From the NCBI GenBank assembly GCA_000787465.1, contig JSYX01000032.1, positions 1 through 64,000 of the forward strand: a stretch of DNA of 64,000 bases. The letters are read 5' to 3'. A model generated the notes under the pieces. The model was not told the DNA's origin. It ran no database searches and worked only from the letters and a program-made list of their open reading frames with translations. This stretch comes from Thermomucor indicae-seudaticae (Eukaryota > Mucoromycota > Mucoromycetes > Mucorales > Lichtheimiaceae). Shown here piece by piece: positions 1-11,753 of this stretch (within the stretch, counting starts at the first letter, position 1; the number at the start of each line of letters is the position of its first letter). Both the position numbers and the translations under genes were made by a program.

Positions 1-1719
1 ATATGCGTAATGTTTAATCGTATGTTAGCGCCAATTCGGCTTGCAGTTGATGTAAAATGTTATTTCGAGTGACGCAAATGTTCAATTAATAAACAGTATT
101 TAAGAAATGTCTATAAAGCAGACACATAAGGCCCAGCCAAACAACCAGAGCAACGGTGCGCCTTAAAGCAACATCCCTTGTTCGCAGGGTATGAAAACTG
201 GTTTATTTGCAGTCTTGAGAGCAGTAACGGATACTCGTTCATAAGCTGTGGCTACGGGATCAGCGAAAAGGGGCCCATTGGTGGCGGTTATGCATCCTTC
301 ATTCTAATTGAGGTGTCCAACTTAGAAACACGGGCCGATATTTCGTTTCACTTGTGCCAAGAACATCTGTAAAAAGTGAACGGAAAAGCGCAATAAAACT
401 GGGCAAGACAACAGTAAAGATGCTCCAGCCGATGTTGCCTCCTTGACATAAAGAATTGAAAATCGGCACGCAAGATTTTTTTGTACAGTCACCAGATCTC
501 TTAGAGAATTATGAATGCAAAAAGCGCTTTTACATAATGTAGCCCACCCCGACGATTGCAGTTAATAAGTACAAAAGCCGTTTAGAAAGAATGTTTGCAC
601 AGGAATGTTAAGATCACCAAAAGGAACACGACCGGGTTTGCGTCCACACAGCGTTGTCTTGCATTTTGAAAGTTGACATTGCATCAGCACACGAAAGCAA
701 GATGCGATTAACCATCTTTACAAACTTTATGACATCGCCCGGTATAAATACTCGTTCATTTTTCTTCTAAACATGCTTAGGCTTGGCTGCCGGAAGACAC
801 ATCTTTGTCATCTACCCTGCACCAAGTCTTAGACTGGTCCTTCCGGGCCACTTAAAAAAGCCACCCGGGAAGAACTTTACCATTTTCTTTATCTGAGAAA
901 AAAAATAGGTTATCAGACTACAGCGTCCTCCTGGTCAATGCTTTACACAGAGACCGAGATCCTCAACTCCAGAAACCCATCCTAGCAGGCAGGTAACTGG
1001 ACACTTCACTCATGGGAAGCGCTGCTACGAGTCATCGTCTAACCCGGATAATGTGTCTAGTTTGAAAAACATAGACATGGTTATGTACTGCATACAGATC
1101 CTGTAGAGTACGGTCCTAAGAAAAGAACGAAGGTCCTGGTGAGAGCGCCTTTTTATACTGTTCGGTTGTCGCACAACGAAACAGAACTTGGAACACAGTG
1201 TGCACCAATCAGGCTTTTCTACCGGTCCGCGGCCAATAGAAAACTTTTCATCTGCATTACCAAATAGGGTAATACGTATCTTGTACTGCGCTCTGGCACT
1301 AAGGTGCCTGAACGACTATACATCTCTGCTTGATTGCGACAGCAGGCCATGATTTCAACAGGGCAACTACAGAAATGTTTATAAGAGAACGTATTAATGG
1401 AGGTTACGGCAAAGTCTTCAGCGTGATCAAAGTTGATCAGACATCTTCACAAGTTTAACATGAACGATGTCTGTTGATTCACATGTCCATGTCTCTCGCG
1501 AAACTACCAGCAATCATATGAATTGAGAAGGACACATTTTTTGCAGTGCATATTCGTAGCAGGACTATCTGGATCTGCATTGATCGTAAGGTCATTTAGC
1601 TCCTCACTTTGCAATCATGTTTTGTTCAAGGTACTGCCATAGCCAAACAAAACAGATACTTTGTTATTATGACTACTATTGTTTAACAACAATAATAATA
1701 ATAAATTAGAGAGGATAAT
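1..1719. other. Intergenic stretch, no gene seen
   Basis: No reading frame with coherent protein character was found on either strand; the frames present are short and lack splice-compatible partners. A short AAT-type microsatellite lies near 1665-1710, just past the stop of the neighbouring minus-strand gene. Part of the 3' flank probably holds that gene's 3' untranslated region. Confidence 0.5.
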
Positions 1720-2948
1720 TTAACGTCGACGACTGATCTTCCATTGGCCTTCTGACGTCCGGTTAGGCATCACGTTCAATGGATCGGGGTATCGTTGTTG
1801 GTAATGATGAAGGAGCATACTGCCCTGTTGTCGAGCAGCTGTTGGTGCAGATAACTGTGGTGGCGTTGAGTGTGATACCGTTATACTATATCTTCGTTGC
1901 TCTTTGAGTTCCTCATTTGTCTGGAAAGCCGATGGAAAGATGGTGGAGAAAGGTCGACGGCGTGCACGACGAGGGCTCTCTACGGGTGCCGTTTTCTTGT
2001 TGCTACCGCCCAGCAATACGCTGCTTGCCTTTTTAACAAGTGTCTGCATTGCCTGTTGAGGACGAGTGACCTGTTTATTGTTCTCGGTTATGTCGCTGTT
2101 GACAGGAGAATCGGATGATGTCGGTTCATCGTCCAGGGAGCTCAACTCTTCATCATCTTTTGCATCGTTGGCGCTATTGCCTTGTTGGAAACATGCAAGC
2201 CCCTCTTCAATAGCTTTTATCATATCCTACGACTCACAAGGTTTTAGCCTAGATCGAAGCATGCTTGAAACAATAATTGCATTACAGAAATTTCGCAAAG
2301 AACAGCCTCGGTCTTGCTACGCTCCAATACCTGTGATGCTGCTCGCTTATACGATTCCTTTGAGGTACATCGTGAGTTGCTTCTTTTGTACAATGCAAGG
2401 ATCAGGGATTACCTCTGCCACTGCGCAAGGGTCAGGCTCATTCGTACTATGGCCGTTGGACTGTAGCTGCTCAATCCTGTTGGAGAGTTCTCGGATAGTC
2501 TCTGCGGCCTCGTCCACTTGCTTTACATGCATTTTTTTCAATGCTTCGAGCTCTGCTTGCAGTATCCGTTCGCGTTCTGTTTGATAAAGTCGGTAAAGTG
2601 GAAGGAACAAAATAGTTCATGGATGAGTTCATATACCACGTAATCTATCTTGGGCTTCTCGACAGGCTCGTTCATTTTGTTGAGCTAATGCTTTCCAGCC
2701 CATTACGGCTTTCCGAAGCAATGCGTTCTCTGACTACATAAAATGTACTTGATATTATAACGGAGAATTTGATGAAGCTAAAGGTACGGTTCTACCTCTT
2801 TCCTTTGAAGATCCATTTGGATCTGTACCAGTTCTTCTGTCCACCAGGCACGATTCGGTGAACTACTGCCACGCGAGTATTTCCAGTCGCTGCTTTGGAT
2901 GCTAGTAGGTGTTGGAGGTAACTGTTGTGGTGCAGAAGCTTTCGTCAT
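1720..2948 (-). CDS. Coiled-coil protein of unknown function, 4 exons
   Basis: Four exons join in frame (2796-2948, 2640-2733, 2413-2576, 1720-2226) and give 305 residues. GT-AG introns are 62, 63 and 186 nt; the last is long for this window. I do not recognise the family. The N-terminus is Pro/Ser-rich. A heptad-rich, charged segment at about residues 35-115 (RERILQAELEALKK and following) should form a coiled coil. An acidic Ser/Asp stretch follows, then a basic tail with PRRARRR and ending in SRRR. No signal peptide or membrane segment is seen. I chose the ATG at 2948; an in-frame ATG at 2975 would add nine residues. It is head-to-head with PEX19 at about 320 bp, so promoters may be shared. 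Exon joins are well supported by phase; function is unknown. Confidence 0.7.
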
Positions 2949-3269
2949 TTTTCTACAAGACAGACAGGGAAACAAACTGTAAAAGAAGATGATCCAACCC
3001 CACTCTTTAGAATTGTTATTTTGCCATGTGTTAACCGAAAAAGGGAATTGCTTTTGTTTTCCACTACGAAAAGCTCAACTATTGTTGCCAATACGCGTAT
3101 TCCCTGCTGTAGCATCTTAGCACTTGCTGTCTGTCATACAGGATACATAGGCTTTGGAACAGTCATTTTCCCCGGCACAAATAAAATACGGGCCTTGAGA
3201 GGCATGTGAAAAACTGACTTTGTATTCTTTGATTTCTTTTTGGTTTTTTCTTTTGACTAATCGTTTATA

Positions 3270-4384
3270 ATGACAACACCAGATGATTCGGACTTGGACG
3301 ATTTACTTGACGGTAGACATTGACTGAAGAAAGCTGGAGAGGAGACAGACTGGGTCGTCTTATGATGACAACTCTCTCTTTAGATGTCTTGGACGACATG
3401 AGCAACTTGTCCACGACTGACCGGGAAAAGACGACCCCATCAAAAGAAGAAGACGATAAGAACAAGCAGAGCGAAGAGTCCTTGGACGACCTGCTGGACC
3501 AGGAAGAATTTGCTAAGCAGCTTGCTGCGGGCATGGAAGAATTAATGGGACGTATCAACCAAGACCAAGAAATGAAGGATACCTTTGAAAAGATTTGGAA
3601 ATCGTTCGAAGAAGCAGAATCATCAACAACAAGCAATAGTCGTGAAGGAGCAGGACCATCACGGCCTAATCAATCATTTCAGGAAACTATTGCACAGACC
3701 ATGAATAAGCTCAAAGACAGCTCAAAGCAGGTTGATGTAAGTAAGAAAAAGAGGGGGCATTATCGACACGCTGCGACTAAGATGGAGGGATACCAGTCAT
3801 CGATTGCTGAGGAAGGTCAGATGGATGATGCTTTTATGGCGGAAATGATGCGGCAGATGGAGTCCTTGGCTGAGAACGGCGAGTTTGAAAATGTCCTGGA
3901 AGGCATGATGCAACAGCTCATGTCAAAAGAGTTACTATACGAACCAATGAAGGATATGGCTGAGCGGGTAAAGTTTTGATGGGAGGAGTGGGAATTCATA
4001 GTGAGAGTGATCGACTGACAACTCATTCATGAAGTATCCCGAGTGGCTCAAGAAGAATAAGGAAAAGTTGTCCAAGGAAGAATACGAAAAATACGAGAAG
4101 CAGTACGATCTGTGCAAACAAGTCGTGGCCAAGTATGAAGCACGTGACTTTGATGAAAAGAGTGAAGCGCAATCCAAAGAAATCTTGGATCTTATGCAAA
4201 AGGTAAAAGAAAGATAGATAGATGGACAGGGAGGAGTATCGCTGAACTTCAGACGGTTTGTTTCTAGATGCAAGACTTGGGTCAACCACCCGCGAGTATG
4301 CTAGAAGAAATGGCTCCGGGTATGAATATGGGACCTGACGGCATCCCGGACATGAAGGATCTGGAGAATTGTAATATCATGTAA
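3270..4384 (+). CDS. PEX19: Peroxin-19, peroxisomal membrane protein import receptor
   Basis: Five exons (3270-3312, 3384-3736, 3797-3967, 4035-4202, 4268-4384) give 283 residues, the usual size. Pex19 is the cytosolic chaperone and shuttling receptor that delivers membrane proteins to peroxisomes through Pex3. Visible marks are the acidic N-terminus (DSDLDDLLD, repeated as ESLDDLLDQEEF), the helical cargo-binding core (FMAEMMRQMESL, MKDMAERYPEWLKKN) and a C-terminal CaaX box, CNIM, for farnesylation. The 60-nt intron at 3737-3796 has good splice signals (GTAAGT, ACTAAG, CCAG) but is a multiple of three with no stop, so retention would insert 20 residues between QVDV and SSIAEE. Family members lack such an insert, so splicing is the likely main form. 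PEX11 lies 6 kb away; two peroxins so close may be chance. Confidence 0.96.
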
Positions 4385-5967
4385 TGAAAGAATACCTAGT
4401 TTGTTAAATATTTGACTTGCTGGCAAGGCAACACAGGGAATTGATACGCACACCATGTTTTTTTCTTACGCACACCATGTTTTCTTCCGCTTGATCTGCT
4501 CGGCAGCCTCGATACAACGGTTCTAAATAGACTTTCTTATTGATGTTGCCGTACAAAGTCCGCTAAAATTATCTAGTAATACAGAAGAACATAAACAATG
4601 CCATTGTCGAGGCACTCTTCAAACTTCACGTAGGTCCTTGGCAGCAAGAAGCATTTGTCAGTCACCTTCGCCGCGACGAAAAACATCATCCATGTGATAT
4701 AATGTGTATAAATATCCTTGATACCCTACAGTTGCCCGATATAAAGATGTGTTATCCGCTACCCAATAATCCACTTGCCTATGGCATCAATGGCCATGGA
4801 GCTGATGAGCTGTCAACGGCACCGTGAATATCGAAGCGTTCCTGTAAATTGGACAGAATACACGCATTTGTTTGGATATTCTTATTCTGTTGGATGAACT
4901 AACAACATCCCGATGGGATTTAATATCGTGCCTTCTCTATAGTGAAGAATAATGCAGTTACCTGTGTCCGCATACACCTCGGGGCCAGTGTCCCCATGTA
5001 AAGACGCTCAAAGATGATGAGGTGGCATTCGCCCTGCACGACGAATCGCCCATTGTTAATAAAGAGGGCCGCCCGCCCAACATGATTGCAGACTCAAAAG
5101 GCGTCCATTCTTGACAGCTTGATGATGTCCACACAGGTTTGCCGCCTCGGACATGGCAACATGACGTTCACATGCAACGATGGAAGGCAGAGAGCCTTGA
5201 AGACAAAGAACAGAAAGCAAAAGAACAAAAACGAGTTTTCGTCCATTTTATATGGTCTGATGATGTGAGCCATAAGTTTCATGCAACTTGTCTGTTTCAT
5301 GTGATTCTTGGCAAAACTGGATCCTCACTTGCTATCGAAAATCTTTTTGGTGCTGTCAGCTATATGGCATCTGGTTTCACATTCGCCTCTGAGAATATAC
5401 AATAAGTCTAACAGGTTGGAACCATGATGTTAAGACGGACAGGTAAACCTAATTTTTGCTTCTATCAGGGGAATAGGAAGCTGCAGTTTTATATTTCCTT
5501 ACAGAAGATGGTCAGTGATGAGCCAGTAAATGCTGGGTTTACAAGTAAAAACTGCGTTGTGCAAATGGTAAGGTGTCCGGCACTGTGCTGGGCCAGCTCT
5601 GCTTGCCTATTAGCACTCTGAGCGCTTTCCCTTTTGGGTTTGATATGTGCGTATCAATTCCCGGCAACACATCACGCTACTTTTTACCGCAAAGGATCGA
5701 ACCTTGCATAGGCCAAGCTTATGGACGTACATAGTGCCTCTCTACTATGGCGTCATTGTAGACATTGAGTAATCTCAGTTCGTTTTGTTTCTTGTATGCT
5801 TTACAAGCGTAAACGAAGACTATACTTTGGATATTGCATGATTCCATGACTTGAAAGAAAATGTACAAGATAATCTTAATGCAAAGAAGATGTAAAGGAG
5901 GAAAGGGCAAAATGAGGAAGAGGGGGGGGGATGTGAAAGAGACAGAAGCAGAGTAAATGTTCTTTCT
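4385..5967. other. Intergenic region with decayed frames
   Basis: No intact gene is visible. An imperfect 22-bp direct repeat (ACGCACACCATGTTT) starts at 4446 and 4468. Ankyrin-like broken frames occupy about 4567-5114 and are listed separately. ORFs at 5139-5405 and 5424-5621 have no recognisable features. The right end should hold the 3' untranslated region of the desaturase, with an oligo-G run near 5921. Confidence 0.4.
4567..5114 (+). pseudogene. Possible decayed ankyrin-repeat-like gene fragment
   Basis: A frame with no ATG at its start is open for 86 codons (4567-4827) and ends with HGADELS. About 100 nt further on, a piece reading NAVTCVRIHLGASVPM stops, and the adjacent frame continues as LKDDEVAFALHDESPIV and GRPPNMIADS until 5114. 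The H-G-A-D/S motif and the VRIHLGASVP pattern resemble ankyrin repeats, but no full repeat is intact and frames shift between pieces. It could be a relic, an unannotated multi-exon gene or chance. Low confidence. Confidence 0.22.
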
Positions 5968-7516
5968 TTACTCGTCCTTCTTGCGGGACATGACTTCCAT
6001 GCCTAAAAGAGGTGATTATTGGGTGAATAGCCTATAATTGGTCAAGGATTATCTACCACAAACATACCGTGCTTCAAGACACCGACACGCATGGTGGTCA
6101 AAAGGTTTCGAGCACCGTTCGAGTGGTTATAAACACCGCCGTTAAAGGCCGTTGTCATATCTTTACCGAGAGAAGACTGGATGTACTTTTCACCACCTGG
6201 GTGCTCCTTAATAAAGTTCTCCATATCGTAAAGGATGCCTTCCAGCAGGATCCACTTCTTGTTGTGGTTGAGAACGAGATCCTGGAATTCGTCCCAGGTG
6301 TAGACGGGCAATTCTTCGAGGGGTGTACCGTACTTGAGCCCTTGCTTCAGAGCAAGCAGCTTCTTTTCCTGCATCTGGATCCTGCCCTTGGTCACTTCGT
6401 TCGAGGGGAACGTCTTGAGGTCATAGGCGAGACCAAAGAACGAGAGGAACTTGATAAGCCATTTGGTGGGGTCATATTGGTAGAACAAGATGGCGTTGCG
6501 GTAATCCTGAGGGAACTCATGGTGGAAGTTGTGGTATCCTTCACCCATCGTCACAAGCGCAGTAATCCAGTGGTCGCGTGGAGTGTGATGGTCATCGAAG
6601 GTGTCCTCACCAAGGAAGTGAGCCAGACTGTTGACACAGAACGTAGCATGGTGAACAAAGACAAGACGAAGAATGCCGGCATAAAAGTATCCGCCCTAAA
6701 TCATTATTCATCATCAGTTTTTTTTCGGCTGGGCCGGAAAAAAGTAAATAAACAAAGGTACTTTACCCTGTAATCGCCCCAACCGAGACCAGCCACGAGC
6801 GTCGGGAAAAGGAAACCCATGCCAAGGGCAAACCAAGGATAATACTTGTGCTGGAATGCAACAACAGGATCAGCCTTCAAATCAGCTACATCTGCATAGC
6901 CGATGCGGTTCTTTGGTCGAGAAATAAGCATCCAGCCGAGATGAGAGAAGAAGAAACCACGGTGAGCACTGTAGGGGTCCTTATCGGTATCCGTCCATCT
7001 AATATTCCGAATTATTATGTCAGAATATACGTACACATGTTGTCCGATTGCTTGTTTACCTGTGATGAGCACGATGGCCTCTTGACCACCAGTAGACGGA
7101 TCCTTCTACGGCACCACTGCCTGCCAGGCATAACACCCATCGCAATCCAAGGACTGCACGGTATGCTCTGTGAGCCCACATACGATGATAGCCTAATTTA
7201 AGTGCAGGGTTAGCCAAATCTTTTTACCCCTGACTAGACAGACAACATTACCAGCTGTAATACCGAGACCAGTGATATAGTAATAGATGATAGACCAAAT
7301 CAATGTCTTGGTTTGTAATTCTGTCGTCAGCGCACCGTAGAGACCGATCAGAGGAGTGCCGAGCAATAGAACGCAATGGAACCAGTTGACGTGCTTGTAC
7401 CAATTCCGTAGCGTCGTCTCTTCGTCGAACAATGGAGGCAACTTTTGCTTAGGCATTGGAGGCTTTCTCTCCTCCGTCTTCGTGTATGCATAGACGATAT
7501 TAGTTGTTGTCGACAT
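5968..7516 (-). CDS. OLE1: Stearoyl-CoA (delta-9) desaturase with C-terminal cytochrome b5 domain
   Basis: Five exons (7252-7516, 7060-7192, 6767-6998, 6068-6695, 5968-6002) give 430 residues. The enzyme is an ER membrane di-iron desaturase that places the delta-9 double bond in palmitoyl- and stearoyl-CoA, using electrons from its own cytochrome b5 domain. All three histidine boxes are present: HRMWAH, GHRAHHR and [15 protein letters not shown]. Hydrophobic pairs flank the boxes. The C-terminal b5 domain carries the haem-ligand motif HPGGEKY. The first histidine box begins right at an exon join, which supports the splice choices. The last exon is only 35 nt and encodes the basic tail VMSRKKDE. 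An apparent continuation past the 6003-6067 intron would stop early, so the spliced form is preferred. Confidence 0.97.
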
Positions 7517-8922
7517 CTTGGGAGGAGAAGAAGAAACAGGGAAATGAAAAGGATTTTTTGTTGTCGGTTATTTTATATATCGACTGGCTTTTTCTGAGAC
7601 AACAACAATAGACAGCGAGACAGGTCTGGCCGGCTTTATATTGGATTCGGAGTGTAGCGTTGGGTTGTTGGTCCTTGGCTTTGGGGCAGTGGGGCGGAAC
7701 TTTGTCCAATGGGAATGGCCCGCTTGTTTCTTCACGATCGCTTATTGCTGCCATCATGCCCGTTTTACCTGAACTCTTTTTTGCTTATCCTTCACCTGCT
7801 GTCGAAAAAGATGCCTCTTATCTTCTCATGTCTTGGACGAATGGGCGTTTTAATTGATCAGTTCAACGTAATTCACTGTATGGAGAGTGTTGAAGGGGGA
7901 AAGTATCCGGGAGGATGCAGTACGCACGCCGATTTTATTTGAAACGGATCGTATGATGTATTTCATATAGTCTCGTGGTAAAAGAAACCGATAAGCAACC
8001 TAGTGAACGTAAGCAGGGCCCCAATGTTTGTCCTGGCCCAACGCTTTTTGATCCAGCAGCGACAGCAAACAATACCCACGTGAAAATTTCTCAACAAAGG
8101 GGAGCACGGGCCGTGGATCTACTGCAACCGGATAGTATACTACGATCCAATAATAAGTTCATTAATGACGCCTCATCTCCTTGACGAGGACCTTTCCTTG
8201 AGTCAAAGGGACTCAAAGAGCTTATCGCATTTTGGGGTATATAGACAGGTCATTTAGTAAAGGACAATGCCACAATACGAAATTGCCCTATTTTGTAAAG
8301 TACAACAGTCCTGTCTGATCGACTATCGTTGACTCGGATTCTTCAATAACTTATGAAGCATAAGGAGGAATGAGGAGGAAGATCTTTATTACTGAAACTA
8401 TGATCGGTCTCAATAGAAAATCGCAAGCACGGTTGATCATTGCAAGCTAGTGTCAATGCCGGTAATTTCTCTATACGTAGCTTATCAGACAATACATTAT
8501 CCGCCGACCAAGCTTCAGATGACCGCAAGACAGATGATGGAAAATCATATAGTGAAGACTATCAATGGCCGTTTTACCTCTACCCGTATCATAGCATAAG
8601 CACCTGTCAAAAATTGTGGGAAATGCATGTGGTACTTGTGTCTATGTCTATGTTCACGTCGCTAATTACCGAGCTTTGCAGAGAATACTCCTGTATTTCG
8701 TCATCTAATGCCAAATTTGCGCCATGAAAAAGCTATGATGTCTGTTTGCTCGCTGCATTTTTCTTTCAGTGAGCAGTTTTAGAAAAATGACTTCACCGTC
8801 CAATTGCCTTTTAAGTTGTGACATACCCATCGCATGCTACAGGATACGTCAATTTTCCGTATTTCAAGGGTATCTGCCTTCTCAGCTTTCTCTTTCTTTC
8901 TGTTTCTTGTTGAACGTTCATC
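7517..8922. other. Divergent intergenic region (desaturase / ISH1-repeat gene)
   Basis: No supported gene. It separates two divergently transcribed genes and should contain both promoters. A 95-codon ORF at 8440-8727 has no recognisable features. Pyrimidine-rich tracts just before 8923 are compatible with a transcription start region. Confidence 0.45.
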
Positions 8923-10442
8923 ATGCATTCCGGAAAGTTTCTCTTGATTATAGCACTTGTAGTGTTGTGCACGTTACTGCTTTTGACGGGAACGCATGCA
9001 AGAGGTGGGTTAGAAGAGAGAGCGAAGGGAGCCAATTCTCTAGAGTACGGTTTTTGCACTAATACAAGGGCCTTTCTTTAGTGGAAATCGTCGAAGATAT
9101 CACAACATGGACACAGGATCAACTGCAAAGCTATCTGGACAAGTACAATATCCAGTACCACTGCGATGAAGAGTCGTCTCTGGTGCAGACCGTCAAGTCC
9201 TATCGCGACGCCGTGGCGGAAAACGCAGCAATGTTTGGTGAAAAGGTGGACGCAATCACCTCTGGTCTAAAGAACAAGCTTGAAATGCAAAAGGACCTCT
9301 CAAAGAGCAATATGGATGCACTCTTGTCAGAAATACAGCATAGCTTGCGACAGCTTGAGCTTCAAGGCGAACTATCGCGCGATCGGGTCAGCCAAGCGCT
9401 CGATCGACTTCGCAAGAGAGCTATCAAGCAAAAGATCGTGACCGAAGCGCAGTGGCGTGACATTTACAATGATGTGCTCTCACCCTTCGAGAGCCAGACA
9501 TGGTATCAACGTGTCATCCACCGTTACCCAACCAATGCAGGTGCCTCAACCTCCTTGAACCGATGGCTTCAGCACGTCGCCAGCCGTCTCTTGCGAGCCA
9601 AGGACCTCACGGAAGACCAGGTTGGTAGCGTGATTGATCAGCTCCGAGCATCGCTTGGCTCCACACGCGATCTCTCGCAGCTCGGCGACAAGCACTGGTG
9701 GCACAAGTTCCAGCGCGATCTCCGGAAGCAAAACAAGCTGACGCAGGAGCAGGTCCAGAAAGTCACCGATGATCTCAGACATAACGTGAATGCCTACAAA
9801 ATCTTTGCGACAGACTACCTCGGCCGTGGCTACGACCAGGCTCAGCAATGGACTGAAGACTGGTCCAGAAGGATTCTGGATAGCGGCTACAAGACGATCG
9901 ACTGGATCTATGACTGGATGGGCGAACTGGATGCCCGACTTCGCACAATATGGCCGCCAGTCCGTCAGCTTTGGCGACGAGTGCGCCGAGAAGAAAAACA
10001 GCACCCGGTTTCGGCTTATGAGACTCTTCGGTCTGCTGCCAGCTCTGTCTCTGCAGACTGGCAAGCTTCAGCCAAGTCCGCGGCTGCGTCCGTCACTGAC
10101 GCTGCTGCCGCTTCGGCGTCATCGATTCGTGCCCAAGTCACCGATGCCGCCAACGCCTGCAGGGATTCCTTTACTCACTTTTGGCGCGATCAAGAGCGAG
10201 AAGCTTATCGTCGCTTGGGATACACGGAAGCTCAACTCGATTGGATCCAAAAGTATCTCAGCAAGGTTTTCACGGATCAAAAGTCGTTTGCAAAGGCCAA
10301 TGTGGATCAGGCTCTGCAGAATATCCGCCACTATCTGCAGGATGCGCAGGTGCAATCGCAGGCTCAAGTCCAACATCAGATCGACCAGTTGCGCTTGCAA
10401 ATCGAGGAATGGAAGACTAAACAACTCCGAGAAGCAAAATAA
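8923..10442 (+). CDS. Secreted or ER-lumen ISH1-repeat (Ish1/Msc1-like) stress protein
   Basis: Two exons (8923-9004, 9082-10442) give 480 residues. Exon 1 encodes a signal peptide or N-terminal anchor (MHSGKFLLIIALVVLCTLL, ending near THAR). The rest is helical with several ISH1-type units. Visible ones begin WTQDQLQSYLDKYNI (about residue 36), LTEDQVGSVIDQL (about 200), LTQEQVQKVTDDL (about 245) and YTEAQLDWIQKYL (about 420). The pattern of an aromatic residue, T/S-x-x-L and a following leucine helix is that of S. pombe Ish1 and yeast Msc1, stress-linked nuclear-envelope or ER proteins. An Ala/Ser-rich linker lies near residues 350-380. The large exon is more GC-rich than its surroundings. 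Family assignment is good; the exact role is not visible. Confidence 0.85.
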
Positions 10443-10652
10443 TGCTTTACCCCACTTGTTTGAATGCTACCACCACTTGTAACACGATCTTGTTTTGTTA
10501 TCAGTATTCTTAAAAGCTTGCAAATAAAGCGCTTCTATTAAGCGATCTGCAAAACAATAATGCATTTGCATTTAGCGGCCTTCTTTTTTATTTCCCTTCT
10601 AACGCCCTCCGTATCTTTTGCACCCCTTTTTCTCTCTCTACAAGACGCTTAC

Positions 10653-11537
10653 ATGGTGATGACAGATAAAGTGAATACTCAAGTAGACTCAATCAACCGA
10701 TATCTCAATACAACGACGGGTCGCGAGAAACTCTGTCGTCTGATCCAATACTTTGCGCGGTTTTATGCGTTTTACCTGTATCGCTGTAATGCACCTTACG
10801 CTGAGGTCGAGCGCTGGGCTAACCTCAAGCAACATATTGGCAACGGTCGCAAGTTATTTCGCCTACTGAAACCCGTCGAATTCGTCCAAGCGGCTGCCCA
10901 ATGTTTGGATGCGTCAGATGAAGCTTTGCATGTCACTGGCATTGTCAAGCATCTAGGGAACGCGCTATACTATTCTTCGGAAGTCTTCGTGTTGGTTCGT
11001 TTTGACTCCTAACACGCGGAACGGGAGGGTGGATGCACTGAACGGGAGATATATTACATAGACAACGGCAATTGGATTCTATAAGCCAAAGAATATTCAG
11101 AAGATCACCACGTTTGGTCAAAAATGCTGGTTCTTTAGCTTGCTTGCTTCCATTGTGTCGGGATTGCAGAAGTATAGGCTGCTCAAGATGCGGGCTTTAA
11201 TGATTCAGAAGGCCGAGGACTCGGCAGAACTTAAAGCTGAGGAAAACGCTGCGATCAAGTGAGTTTTTTGGCTCTATACTATAACAAGGTCCGTTTCGCT
11301 TATTGTCGGCTATAGGGAAACTCCGTCGGTGTCGTATCAATTACTGCAAGATATTGTGGACATTGTCATTCCCTTAGGAAACCTTGGTTGGCTGTCTGTG
11401 GACGAGGGTATCATCGGTTTAGCTGGGTAAGGAATCGTAAAGACATTCGAGATAGACGAAGAAACTGATGAAGCTCCTTTACTAGCATCATTACGTCTTT
11501 CATGGCTATGAAGACACAGTGGGACAGGGTTAGATAG
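10653..11537 (+). CDS. PEX11: Peroxin-11, peroxisome elongation and proliferation factor
   Basis: Four exons (10653-10994, 11062-11258, 11316-11426, 11486-11537) give 233 residues, normal for the family. Pex11 inserts into the peroxisomal membrane and drives its elongation before fission. Seen here: the N-terminal amphipathic region (INRYLNTTTGREKLCRLIQYFARF), the central RKLFRLLKPVEF segment, a hydrophobic stretch KCWFFSLLASIVSGL, and the C-terminal GLAG/IITSFMAMKTQW membrane segment. I start at ATG 10653 because the upstream in-frame extension to 10560 lies in a pyrimidine-rich leader and is hydrophobic unlike Pex11. The first donor, TTG/GTTCGT, is weak; it was chosen by frame and by the family pattern before the TAIGFYKPKN join. 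It is followed 216 bp later by WBP11 on the same strand. Confidence 0.92.
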
Positions 11538-11753
11538 TCTAGTGATAATAACTGGAAATGTTGCTTGCGTCAAATGGAAAGCTTATAAGTCACATATACT
11601 ATTAGAAATGTCTTCTGGATAATGCGTTACATTATCTATAATTATCCATTTCTTGCAATTGCTTGGACCGACTTCGACAGCATCTGTATGAGCGGAGTCT
11701 TCTGAAAGACCAATGTAAAGTCGCGGTGGTTTGCCTGACTCTTGTCTTCGATC

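Noticed and set aside
5685..5715. tRNA-like T-arm on the minus strand (GGTTCGATCC)
   Set aside because: The T stem-loop is plausible, but no matching acceptor stem or A box is found upstream at the right distance.
6069..6773. 234-codon plus-strand frame over the desaturase
   Set aside because: The minus strand encodes the full desaturase with all three histidine boxes; the plus frame is a shadow.
9546..10064. Antisense and alternate frames over the ISH1-repeat gene
   Set aside because: Open only because of biased codon use in the sense frame; no start context or motifs.
10560..10652. Upstream in-frame extension of PEX11
   Set aside because: Pyrimidine-rich leader giving a hydrophobic stretch foreign to Pex11; the ATG at 10653 fits the family.
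3270..11537. A peroxisome gene cluster (PEX19 plus PEX11)
   Set aside because: Unrelated genes lie between them and fungi do not generally cluster peroxins; proximity is probably chance.
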